A DNA stretch of 64,000 nt, taken from assembly GCA_965219965.1 (NCBI GenBank), contig OZ244796.1, positions 1,240,001 through 1,304,000 on the forward strand, given 5' to 3'. This stretch comes from G965219965 sp965219965 (GTDB lineage Bacteria > Pseudomonadota > Alphaproteobacteria > RS24). A model generated the notes under the pieces. The model was not told the origin of the DNA, did no database searches, and was given only the letters and a program-made list of their open reading frames with translations. The position numbers were made by a program, and so were the translations under genes. Every line of letters begins with the position of its first letter. Within the stretch, counting starts at the first letter, position 1. Of this stretch, positions 49,795 to 57,138 are shown in pieces.

Positions 49795-49915
49795 TTATGC
49801 GCATTATTTATCCACAGACTGTGTGCTGTGCTGTAAGCGGCGGTGGGGGCGTGTATCCCGTCTCTTATGCACAGCGGGGCGGGTGTTATGCACATTTTTA
49901 TCCACATTTTCCACA
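49795..49915 (+). other. Cluster of DnaA boxes, candidate replication origin or DnaA-titration site
   Basis: Four perfect TTATNCACA boxes, all on the plus strand: 49808-49816 (TTATCCACA), 49865-49873 (TTATGCACA), 49886-49894 (TTATGCACA) and 49898-49906 (TTATCCACA). Two one-mismatch boxes lie at 49795-49803 (TTATGCGCA) and 49907-49915 (TTTTCCACA). By chance one expects about two perfect boxes, counting both strands, in the whole 64 kb. The cluster lies in the gene-free 49671-50151 region. No obvious AT-rich unwinding element is next to it, and highly expressed sdh and ribosomal genes point toward it, so a non-origin DnaA site is possible. Confidence 0.6.
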
Positions 49916-50042
49916 GCCGTCCTGCGCGCCGCCCTCATCATCGCCCGCCGCCCCCCTTATCGCCCCCTGCCGCCGCCTAGCCGCCGCGATTTTCCGCCTT
50001 TTTTCGCCTATTTTGCGGATTGCGCCCATATTTCGCCCGTGA

Positions 50043-50096
50043 TATTCGGACAAATGTCCGAATAATGCTTGACGCTTTTGCATTTTGCCCTATAGT
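50043..50096 (+). promoter_or_regulatory. Operator palindrome and promoter of the cysD operon
   Basis: A perfect inverted repeat, TATTCGGAC and GTCCGAATA separated by AAAT (50043-50064), ends four bases before TTGACG (50069-50074). TATAGT (50091-50096) follows at 16 bases, giving a good sigma-70 promoter about 50 bases upstream of the cysD ATG. The operator could be bound by the TetR protein encoded at the end of the same operon or by a sulfur/Fe-S regulator of the Rrf2 type; both are guesses. Confidence 0.65.
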
Positions 50097-50151
50097 GCCG
50101 TCAAACGCCTGAAAAGCCGCAAAAATCACCGCAGAAATTGAGGCCGCCGCT

Positions 50152-51513
50152 ATGTCTTCCAAAAAACCGCCCACAAAAAAAGCTGTGAAAAAAGCTGTGA
50201 AGAAAACCGCAAGCGGAGCGCGGGGGGTTTCTAAAAAGCGCACCGCTAAAAAATCCGCCGCCGCAACAAAACCTGCGCTGAAAAAATCGCCAACAAAGAA
50301 AGATGTAAAGAAAACCACGAGCAGAGCGCACACTGCGAAAAAACCTGCCGCAAAGAAAACCGCAAGTGGGGTGCAGAGCGTTTCAAAAAAACCTACCGCA
50401 AAAAAATCGGCGGGTGAGAAATCTGTAGTAAAGAGAGTTGCGAGCAGAGCGCACACTGCGAAAAAAGCTGTGAAGAAAACCGCAAGCGGGGTGCGGGGGG
50501 TTTCAAAGAAGCGTGCCGCAAGAAAAGCCCCAGCGAAAAAATCCCCCGCAAAAAAATCGGCGGGGAAAAAACCCACCGCATCGCGCCCCGCCCAAAAACC
50601 GCGCACAAAAACCACCGCCCTCACCCATTTGCAAAAATTGGAGGCCGAGAGCATTCACATTATGCGCGAGGTGGTGGCGGAAACCGAAAATCCGGTCATG
50701 CTTTATTCCATTGGCAAGGACAGCGCGGTTATGTTGCATCTGGCCCTGCGCGCTTTTTACCCGTCCAAGCTGCCCTTTCCGCTTTTGCATGTGGACACCG
50801 GCTGGAAGTTCAAAGAGATGATAAAATTCCGTGACGACACCGCCGCGCATTTGGGGCTGGAGCTTTTGGTGCATCAAAATCCCGAAGGCGTCGCCGCCGG
50901 CATCAACCCGTTCACGCATGGTTCGGCCACGCATACCGATGTGATGAAAACCCAAGCGCTCAAGCAAGCGTTGGATAAATATGGTTTTGATGCCGCCTTT
51001 GGCGGGGCGCGGCGCGATGAAGAAAAAAGCCGTGCGAAGGAGCGCGTGTTTTCTTTTCGCTCCGCCCAGCATCGGTGGGACCCGAAAAACCAACGCCCCG
51101 AACTTTGGAATCTTTACAATACGCGCAAAAATAATGGCGAAACCATTCGCGTTTTCCCGCTGTCTAATTGGACCGAAACCGATATTTGGCAATATATTCA
51201 AGCCGAGCAAATTCCGATTGTGCCGCTTTATTTGGCCGCCAAACGCCCTGTGGTCGCCCGCGATGGCGCGTTGATTATGGTGGATGATGACCGCCTGCCC
51301 CTGCGTGCGGGCGAAAAGCCGCAAATGAAATCGGTGCGCTTTCGCACATTGGGTTGCTATCCGTTAACGGGCGCGGTGGCAAGCAGTGCCGACACGCTGG
51401 AAAAAATTATTGCCGAAATGTTGCTGAGCAAAAGCTCTGAACGCCAAGGCCGTGTCATTGACCACGACCAAGCCGCCAGCATGGAAAAGAAAAAACAAGA
51501 GGGATATTTTTAA
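50152..51513 (+). CDS. cysD: Sulfate adenylyltransferase subunit 2 with histone H1-like N-terminal extension
   Basis: Residues about 156-453 are a complete CysD, the PP-loop subunit that adenylylates sulfate: LQKLEAESIHIMREVVAE, YSIGKDSAVMLHLALRAF, LLHVDTGWKFKEM, FDAAFGGARRDEEKSRAKER, FPLSNWTETDIWQYI, and RFRTLGCYPLTGAV. Residues 1-155 are a Lys/Ala-rich tail with imperfect repeats (KKTASG.RGVSKKR.A, three times; SRAHTAKK, twice), resembling histone H1 or AlgP tails. No ATG with a ribosome-binding site exists at the normal CysD start, so the fusion appears genuine. TAATG overlap with cysNC. Confidence 0.93.
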   Translation: MSSKKPPTKKAVKKAVKKTASGARGVSKKRTAKKSAAATKPALKKSPTKKDVKKTTSRAHTAKKPAAKKTASGVQSVSKKPTAKKSAGEKSVVKRVASRAHTAKKAVKKTASGVRGVSKKRAARKAPAKKSPAKKSAGKKPTASRPAQKPRTKTTALTHLQKLEAESIHIMREVVAETENPVMLYSIGKDSAVMLHLALRAFYPSKLPFPLLHVDTGWKFKEMIKFRDDTAAHLGLELLVHQNPEGVAAGINPFTHGSATHTDVMKTQALKQALDKYGFDAAFGGARRDEEKSRAKERVFSFRSAQHRWDPKNQRPELWNLYNTRKNNGETIRVFPLSNWTETDIWQYIQAEQIPIVPLYLAAKRPVVARDGALIMVDDDRLPLRAGEKPQMKSVRFRTLGCYPLTGAVASSADTLEKIIAEMLLSKSSERQGRVIDHDQAASMEKKKQEGYF

Positions 51514-53396
51514 TGGCCCGCCCCGCACACACAAACAAAAAAACCCAATCGCTTTTGCGCTTTATCACTTGCGGCTCGGTTGATGATGGCAAGTCCACCC
51601 TTATTGGGCGTTTGCTTTATGAATCCAAAATGATTTTTGAAGACCAGCTCGCCGCGCTCAAAAGCGATTCCAAAAAACTTGGCACGCAGGGCGGCGCGAT
51701 TGATTTTGCCTTGCTGGTTGATGGGCTGGCCGCCGAGCGCGAGCAGGGCATCACCATTGATGTTGCTTACCGATTTTTTTCCACCGATAAGCGCAAATTT
51801 ATTGTCGCCGACACGCCCGGCCATGAGCAATATACGCGCAATATGGCCACGGGTGCGTCCACCGCCCAGCTTGCCGTTTTGCTGATTGATGCGCGGCAAG
51901 GCGTGCTGACCCAAACCCGCCGCCATGCGTTTATTGTGTCGCAGCTTGGTATTCGCCACATTGTGCTGGCCGTGAACAAAATGGATTTGGTGGATTTTGA
52001 CGAGGAAATTTTTAACAATATCGTCACCGACTTCAAAAATTTCACCGCCGCTTTAGATAATGGCGCGGATATAAAATGTCACGCCATGCCGCTTTCGGCT
52101 TTGCGCGGCGACAATATCACGCAAAAAAGCAAGCGCATGGCGTGGTATAAGGGCGACCCGCTCATGACCCATTTGGAAAAGGTCAATGTGGACGACACCA
52201 CGCTCGCCCAGCCTTTCCGTATGCCCGTGCAATGGGTCAACCGCCCCGATTTAGATTTTCGCGGCTTTAGCGGGCAAATTGTTTCGGGCCAAATCCGTGC
52301 GGGCGACAAGGTGCAAATCCTGCCCGCCGACAAGCACAGCACCATTGACCGCATTGTCACCCAAAGCGGCGACTTGCCCTGCGCCATTGCGGGGCAATCG
52401 GTTACGCTCACGCTGAAAGATGAAATTGATATTTCACGCGGCGATGTTTTGGCCGCCCCCGACCAGCCGCCGCAAGTGTCGGACCAATTTGAAGCCAGCC
52501 TGTTATGGATGTCGGACGAAGCCATGTTGCCGGGTCGGGCTTACATTATGAAAATTGGCACGCGCATGGTGGCGGCGACGGTGAACGCGCCCAAATATAA
52601 AATTAACATTAACACGATGGAAAAGCTCGCCGCCAAAACTTTGGCGCTTAATGAAATTGGGGTTTGCACTTTATCGCTTGACCAAAACATTGCCTTTGAC
52701 CCTTATAAGGAAAATCGCCATATGGGCGGCTTTATTCTCATTGACCGCATGAGCAATCATACGGTGGGCATGGGGCTGTTGCATTTTGCCTTGCGCCGTG
52801 CCGAAAACATTCACTGGCACCAGCTTGATATTGACAAGCACGCCCATGCCGAACAAAAGGGGCAGAACCCGGCCATATTGTGGTTTACGGGGCTGTCGGG
52901 GTCGGGCAAATCCACCATTGCCAATGCCTTGCAGAAAAAATTGCATATGCGCGGGCGGCACAGCTTTGTGTTGGACGGCGATAATGTGCGGCATGGATTG
53001 AACCGCGATCTTGGCTTTGCCGATAATGACCGCGTGGAAAATATCCGCCGCGTGGCTGAGGTGGCCAAGCTGATGGTTGATGCGGGGCTGATAACTTTGG
53101 TCAGTTTCATTTCGCCTTTCCGTGCCGAGCGGCGATTGGCGCGTGGGTTGGTTGAGGCGGGTGAATTTATTGAAGTGTTTGTGGACACGCCGCTTAAAAT
53201 TGCCGAAAAGCGCGACCCGAAGGGGCTTTACAAAAAGGCGCGTGCCGGTGCGCTGGCCAATTTCACTGGCATTGACAGCCCCTATGAGCCGCCCGAAAAT
53301 CCTGAAATCACCATTGACACCACCCGCATGGGCGCGGAAGAAGCCGCCGATATGATTATTGCCGAAATGGTGGCACGGGGGATTTTGCATGGCTGA
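51513..53396 (+). CDS. cysNC: Bifunctional sulfate adenylyltransferase subunit 1/APS kinase
   Basis: 627 residues. Residues 1-430 are CysN, the GTPase that drives CysD: GSVDDGKSTLIGRLL, DTPGHEQYTRNMATGAS, VNKMDLVDFDEEIF, then elongation-factor-like barrels. Residues about 445-627 are APS kinase (CysC): LWFTGLSGSGKSTIANAL, LDGDNVRHGLNRDLGF, RRVAEVAKLMVDAGLI, FISPFRAERRLAR, and EVFVDTPLKIAEKRDPKGLY. Together with CysD it makes PAPS from sulfate. The PAPS reductase and sulfite reductase genes are not in the window. Overlaps the next gene by 8 bases. Confidence 0.95.
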   Translation: MARPAHTNKKTQSLLRFITCGSVDDGKSTLIGRLLYESKMIFEDQLAALKSDSKKLGTQGGAIDFALLVDGLAAEREQGITIDVAYRFFSTDKRKFIVADTPGHEQYTRNMATGASTAQLAVLLIDARQGVLTQTRRHAFIVSQLGIRHIVLAVNKMDLVDFDEEIFNNIVTDFKNFTAALDNGADIKCHAMPLSALRGDNITQKSKRMAWYKGDPLMTHLEKVNVDDTTLAQPFRMPVQWVNRPDLDFRGFSGQIVSGQIRAGDKVQILPADKHSTIDRIVTQSGDLPCAIAGQSVTLTLKDEIDISRGDVLAAPDQPPQVSDQFEASLLWMSDEAMLPGRAYIMKIGTRMVAATVNAPKYKININTMEKLAAKTLALNEIGVCTLSLDQNIAFDPYKENRHMGGFILIDRMSNHTVGMGLLHFALRRAENIHWHQLDIDKHAHAEQKGQNPAILWFTGLSGSGKSTIANALQKKLHMRGRHSFVLDGDNVRHGLNRDLGFADNDRVENIRRVAEVAKLMVDAGLITLVSFISPFRAERRLARGLVEAGEFIEVFVDTPLKIAEKRDPKGLYKKARAGALANFTGIDSPYEPPENPEITIDTTRMGAEEAADMIIAEMVARGILHG

Positions 53397-53985
53397 GGCA
53401 AAAAGAAAAGGCACAAGAAAAGGCAGAGACTTCCTGCTACAAGCGGGCTTTGCCCTTATCGCCCATGGCGGTTTAGATGCGTTAACCCTGCGCGGCCTCG
53501 CCCAAGCCGCCCCTTGTGCGCTTGGCACGGTGAGCTATCATTTTGCCAATCGGCAAGCATTATTGGACGCGCTTTTTGGGGTTTATGTTTTGCCGCATTT
53601 GCGCCTGCACATCAAACCCGCTTACAGCATGAATGTGGCCGATGGTTTGCGCGATATTATTAAAACCCATTTGCCTTTTAGCCCAGAGGCGGAAAAAATT
53701 TGGCATGTGCGGATGAATTATTTAACTTTTGCCGCCGCCAATCCGAAATATCGCAAAATGTTGCACCATGCCCGCCAAGAAAGTGAAAATTATTTCACCG
53801 CCCAATTTACACGGCTGGCCAAATCGGGGCATTTGCACAAAAACATTTTGCCCGCCCAATGCGCGGTGGATTTTTTATTGCTTTTAGAAGGCACGGGCGT
53901 GAGCATGTTGCAAGTCAACACCAATGCCCGCAGTGCTTATGCCGAAAGGCTGATGCGCTGGTTGGACGCACAGCTACACCATTAA
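53389..53985 (+). CDS. TetR family regulator in the sulfate-activation operon
   Basis: 198 residues from ATG 53389, inside the end of cysNC and preceded by GGGGGA. N-terminal TetR helix-turn-helix (LIAHGGLDALTLRGLAQAAP, CALGTVSYHFANRQALLDAL). The C-terminal domain is helical, with no recognised effector class. Translational coupling to cysNC suggests it senses a sulfur-related signal and regulates its own operon, perhaps through the palindrome at 50043-50064. This is inference. Convergent with the aldo/keto reductase gene, one base apart. Confidence 0.82.
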   Translation: MAEAKRKGTRKGRDFLLQAGFALIAHGGLDALTLRGLAQAAPCALGTVSYHFANRQALLDALFGVYVLPHLRLHIKPAYSMNVADGLRDIIKTHLPFSPEAEKIWHVRMNYLTFAAANPKYRKMLHHARQESENYFTAQFTRLAKSGHLHKNILPAQCAVDFLLLLEGTGVSMLQVNTNARSAYAERLMRWLDAQLHH

Positions 53986-53986
53986 A

Positions 53987-55027
53987 TCACGGGCATAAAT
54001 TAGACGCGCTTAAATGCAGAGCCTCAATTTCTGCCAATAATTCCTCTGGCAATTCTACGTGCCGCGAAGTTATCGCCAGCCTAAGCTGCTCCATGCTGGT
54101 CGCGCCGATAATATTGCTGGTGACAAAATCGCGGCTGGTGACAAATTGATTGGCCATTTGCGCCGCATCCAGCCCGTATTTTTTCGCCAAAGCCAAATAA
54201 GCGTCAATCGCCTCATGCGACCCGGGCGTTTCATAGCGCGTCACCCGATGCGCCAAAGCCTTGCGCGAGTTGGGCGGCACCGCGCCATTTTGATATTTGC
54301 CGGTTAAATAGCCCTGCGCCAGCGGCGAATAGGCCAGCAAGCCAACCCCTTCGCGGTGATAAATTTCCGCGCCGTGAATTTCAAAAACCCGATTGAGAAA
54401 ATTATACGCATTTTGGATAGACACAATGCGCGGCAGGTTTTTCACTTCCGCAAAATGGAGAAATTTCATCACCCCCCATGGCGTTTCATTAGACAGCCCG
54501 ATATGGCGCACCTTACCGGCTTTGACCAAATCATCTAGCACCTCTAAAATTTCATCTATGGTGTGATTTTCTTCGCCTTTGTGCTTATAGCCCAGCCCGC
54601 CAAAAATAACCATTGGGCGGTCGGGCCAATGCAGTTGATACAGGTCAATATAATCTGTTTGTAGCCGTTTGAGACTTTTATTGATAGCTTCTTCAATTTG
54701 GCCACGCGATAATTCGGGCAGTGCGCCATCATCACGAAACCAATTCATGCGCGAACGACCCACCACCTTGCTGCCCAAAATAATTTGGTCGCGCTTGCCC
54801 GATTGCTTAAACCAGTTGCCAATATAATCTTCCGTGCGCCCTTGCGTATCGGCTTCGGGCGGAATGGGGTAAAGCTCCGCCGTGTCAAAAAAATTCACGC
54901 CTTCGCTGACGGCGTAATCCATTTGTTCAAAGGCTTCTTCCTGCGTATTTTGCCGCCCCCATGTCATTGTGCCGAGGCAAATTTCACTGACCTGAATATC
55001 GGTGTGGCCTAATGGATTTTTTTTCAT
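53987..55027 (-). CDS. Aldo/keto reductase, Tas-like
   Basis: 346 residues, NADP-dependent (alpha/beta)8-barrel oxidoreductase. Catalytic tetrad context: FFDTAELYPIPPE (Asp, Tyr), GSKVVG (Lys), and LYQLHWPDRP (His). The long loop and NADP-binding GATSMEQLRLAI match the Tas/YajO-like branch (GHTDIQVSEICLGTMTWGRQ at the start). Substrate unknown. Its ribosome-binding site (GGAGGG) lies in the first of three tandem 18-bp repeats. Confidence 0.88.
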   Translation of the reverse strand: MKKNPLGHTDIQVSEICLGTMTWGRQNTQEEAFEQMDYAVSEGVNFFDTAELYPIPPEADTQGRTEDYIGNWFKQSGKRDQIILGSKVVGRSRMNWFRDDGALPELSRGQIEEAINKSLKRLQTDYIDLYQLHWPDRPMVIFGGLGYKHKGEENHTIDEILEVLDDLVKAGKVRHIGLSNETPWGVMKFLHFAEVKNLPRIVSIQNAYNFLNRVFEIHGAEIYHREGVGLLAYSPLAQGYLTGKYQNGAVPPNSRKALAHRVTRYETPGSHEAIDAYLALAKKYGLDAAQMANQFVTSRDFVTSNIIGATSMEQLRLAITSRHVELPEELLAEIEALHLSASNLCP

Positions 55028-55030
55028 ATT

Positions 55031-55084
55031 GCCCTCCGTGAACGGGTCGCCCTCCGTGAACGAGTCGCCCTTCGTGAACGGGCG
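55031..55084 (-). repeat. Three 18-bp tandem repeats carrying the ribosome-binding site
   Basis: Units 55031-55048, 55049-55066 and 55067-55084 are variants of GCCCTCCGTGAACGGGTC. Read on the minus strand, each holds an (A/G)GAGGGC- or AAGGGC-type Shine-Dalgarno core, the nearest being correctly spaced from the reductase ATG. The repeats fill the gap between the tRNA 3' end and the reductase start. Confidence 0.85.
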
Positions 55085-55103
55085 CGTGGTGCAAGCAATG
55101 CAA

Positions 55104-55178
55104 TGGAGCGGGCGATGAGATTCGAACTCACGACCCCAACCTTGGCAAGGTTGTGCTCTACCCCTGAGCTACGCCCGC
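55104..55178 (-). tRNA. tRNA-Gly (anticodon GCC)
   Basis: Cloverleaf by eye on the minus strand: acceptor GCGGGCG/CGCCCGC, D arm GCTCAGGGGTAGAGC, anticodon stem CAACC/GGTTG with loop TTGCCAA (anticodon GCC at 55144-55146), T arm GTGAGTTCGAATCTCAT, discriminator T and encoded CCA. Reads GGC and GGT codons. The 3' end faces the 18-bp repeats. The space up to 55282 is the divergent promoter region for cnoX. Confidence 0.95.
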
Positions 55179-55282
55179 ATCACGGCGGTTATGCCCCAAA
55201 GCCCCGCCGATTGCAAGTGTGATTTCAAAATCCCCGAAATTGTGCTATGAATGTTGCCGAACCCGTTTAGAAAGCCGCCCCT

Positions 55283-56242
55283 ATGCAAGAATCCGACACC
55301 CTGCCCCCCAATACCGCGCCTGATGCCGCGCCACAAAGCCAAGCGGGCGCGATAAGTGACATTATAGATGTTACGATGGCTTCTTTTATGAAAGAAGTCA
55401 TTGAAACCTCGCGGCAAAAATTAGTGCTGGTGGATTTTTGGGCGCCATGGTGCGAGCCGTGCAAACAGCTCACCCCGATTTTGGAAAATTGCATTGCCCA
55501 AACAAATGGCCAAGTGCGTTTGGCTAAAATGAATATTGAAACCGACCCGCAAATTGCCCAGCAAATGCAGGTGCAATCTATCCCCGCCGTTTTTGCGTTC
55601 AAAGATGGTGCGCCCATTGATGGTTTTGTTGGCGTATTGGCGCAGGCCGATATAGAAAAATTTATTGCCACCCATAGCGGCGCGGCGGCCAGCCAAGCGG
55701 CCCATGTTGAAAAAACCATTGCCGCTGGCAAGCAAGCCCTTGCCGAAGGCGACACCAAGCGGGCTGTGGATTTTTTCAGCGCGAGCTTAGAGATGGACGA
55801 CACCAATGCGGCGGCCCTTGCGGGGCTGGCCCAATGCTATCTCGCCAATGGCGACACGCAAACGGCAGAGGAAATTTTGCAAAACGCCCCCGACACGCCC
55901 GCCAACCAGCCCGCTCACCCCGACCTGACCGCCGCACGCGCCGCTTTAGAACTCGCCCATAAAACCCCCGCCGCCGATACGGCGCAAATCACGGCGTTGG
56001 AATCCGCGCTCGCCAAAAACGAAAATGACCATCAGGCTCGCTTTGACCTTGCTTTGCTTTATCACGGCGCGGGCGACCGCACCAAAGCCATTGCCGCTTT
56101 GCTAGACATCATCACCCGCCAGCCAGACTGGCAAGACCAAGCCGCCCGCAAACAATTACTTGAATTATTTGACGCTTATGGCGCGGAAGACACCGCCACC
56201 ATTGACGGGCGGCGCAAATTATCGTCTCTTTTATTTCGGTAA
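55283..56242 (+). CDS. cnoX: Thioredoxin-TPR co-chaperone, CnoX/YbbN-like
   Basis: 319 residues. Residues about 35-135 are a thioredoxin fold with active site VDFWAPWCEPCKQLTP (CEPC) and cis-proline in VQSIPAVFAFKDG. Residues 150-319 are TPR-like helices (GKQALAEGDTKRAVDFFSAS, ALAGLAQCYLANGDTQTAEE, ARFDLALLYHGAGDRTKAIA). CnoX proteins protect substrates from over-oxidation and hand them to GroEL or DnaK. Unlike redox-dead YbbN it has both cysteines. The order cnoX, LON-domain, Trm112-like is common in alphaproteobacteria. Confidence 0.9.
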   Translation: MQESDTLPPNTAPDAAPQSQAGAISDIIDVTMASFMKEVIETSRQKLVLVDFWAPWCEPCKQLTPILENCIAQTNGQVRLAKMNIETDPQIAQQMQVQSIPAVFAFKDGAPIDGFVGVLAQADIEKFIATHSGAAASQAAHVEKTIAAGKQALAEGDTKRAVDFFSASLEMDDTNAAALAGLAQCYLANGDTQTAEEILQNAPDTPANQPAHPDLTAARAALELAHKTPAADTAQITALESALAKNENDHQARFDLALLYHGAGDRTKAIAALLDIITRQPDWQDQAARKQLLELFDAYGAEDTATIDGRRKLSSLLFR

Positions 56243-56247
56243 ACCCC

Positions 56248-56913
56248 ATGCAGAAGAAATACAAAACCCCCGCCGATTTTCCGCCCAGCCTGCCGGTTTT
56301 CCCTTTATCGGACGCGCTGCTTTTGCCTTATGTGGAATTGCCGCTCAACATTTTTGAGCCGCGCTATTTGGCCATGATGGATGCCGCCCTTTCGGGCGAC
56401 CGCCTGATTGGCATGGTGCAGCCCGACGCGCACGCGCCTGCTTTGGCCAATGGCCGCAAAGCGTTAAGCAAAACGGGTTGTGCGGGGCGCATTACTTCTT
56501 ACAGCGAAACCGAAGATGAACGCCTATTGGTTACGCTCACCGGCCTGTGCCGTTTTGAAATTGTCAAAGAATTAAAAACCGCTACGCCGTTTCGGCAAGT
56601 CAAAGCCAATTTCGCGCCCTTCAAAAGCGACCTGATTGGCGGGCATGGCAATGATGAAGTTAACCGCAATGGGTTGTTGCAAGTGGTGCGCGATTATTTA
56701 GACGCGAACGACCTTAAAGCTGATTGGGATAGCATTAACAAATCCACCAATGAGGAATTGGTCAATTCCTTTAGCGTCATTGGCCCATTTGGCGCACAAG
56801 AAAAGCAAGCCTTGCTAGAAGCCGAAACCCTGTCGCACCGCGCTGAAATTCTCATTGCTTTTGCCGAATTGGTTTTAGCCCAAGATGAAAGCAGTGAAAC
56901 GCGCCTCCAATAA
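56248..56913 (+). CDS. LON peptidase substrate-binding domain protein
   Basis: 221 residues equal to the N-terminal domain of Lon without ATPase or protease: PSLPVFPLSDALLLPYVELP, LNIFEPRYLAMMDAAL, IGMVQPD, GRITSYSETEDERLLVTLTG, and an all-helical C-terminal half. Likely substrate or protein binding; the specific role is unknown. Starts 5 bases after cnoX. Confidence 0.9.
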   Translation: MQKKYKTPADFPPSLPVFPLSDALLLPYVELPLNIFEPRYLAMMDAALSGDRLIGMVQPDAHAPALANGRKALSKTGCAGRITSYSETEDERLLVTLTGLCRFEIVKELKTATPFRQVKANFAPFKSDLIGGHGNDEVNRNGLLQVVRDYLDANDLKADWDSINKSTNEELVNSFSVIGPFGAQEKQALLEAETLSHRAEILIAFAELVLAQDESSETRLQ

Positions 56914-56928
56914 AATGCCCCCAATAAA

Positions 56929-57138
56929 ATGAATGAAAGCAAAAAAACCGCCGCGAAAAAAATTGACCCGAAATTGCTGGCTCTTTTGGTTTGTCCGGTC
57001 ACGCGCACGCCCTTGCATTATGATGCCCAAACCCAAGAGCTTATATCCAAAAAAGCCAAGCTTGCTTTTGCGGTGCGCGATGGCATTGCCATTATGTTGC
57101 CCCGCCAAGCCCGCGCTTTGGACGAAGAAAAAACCTAG
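56929..57138 (+). CDS. Trm112/YcaR-family small protein
   Basis: 69 residues with the UPF0434/Trm112 core (KLLALLVCPVTRTPLHYDAQ, KAKLAFAVRDGIAIMLPRQA). In other organisms such proteins are zinc-ribbon partners of methyltransferases, but only one cysteine remains here, as in many bacterial members. Overlaps the convergent monooxygenase gene by 4 bases at its stop. Confidence 0.88.
   Translation: MNESKKTAAKKIDPKLLALLVCPVTRTPLHYDAQTQELISKKAKLAFAVRDGIAIMLPRQARALDEEKT

Noticed and set aside
49977..50654. 225-residue antisense frame opposite the cysD extension
   Set aside because: Composition (Phe/Ala/Gly repeats) is the mirror of the lysine-rich coding repeat, with no ribosome-binding site.
53987..55178. 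tRNA-Gly as an integration site of a genomic island
   Set aside because: No integrase gene and no repeated tRNA 3' end were found; the adjacent 18-bp repeats do not match the tRNA.
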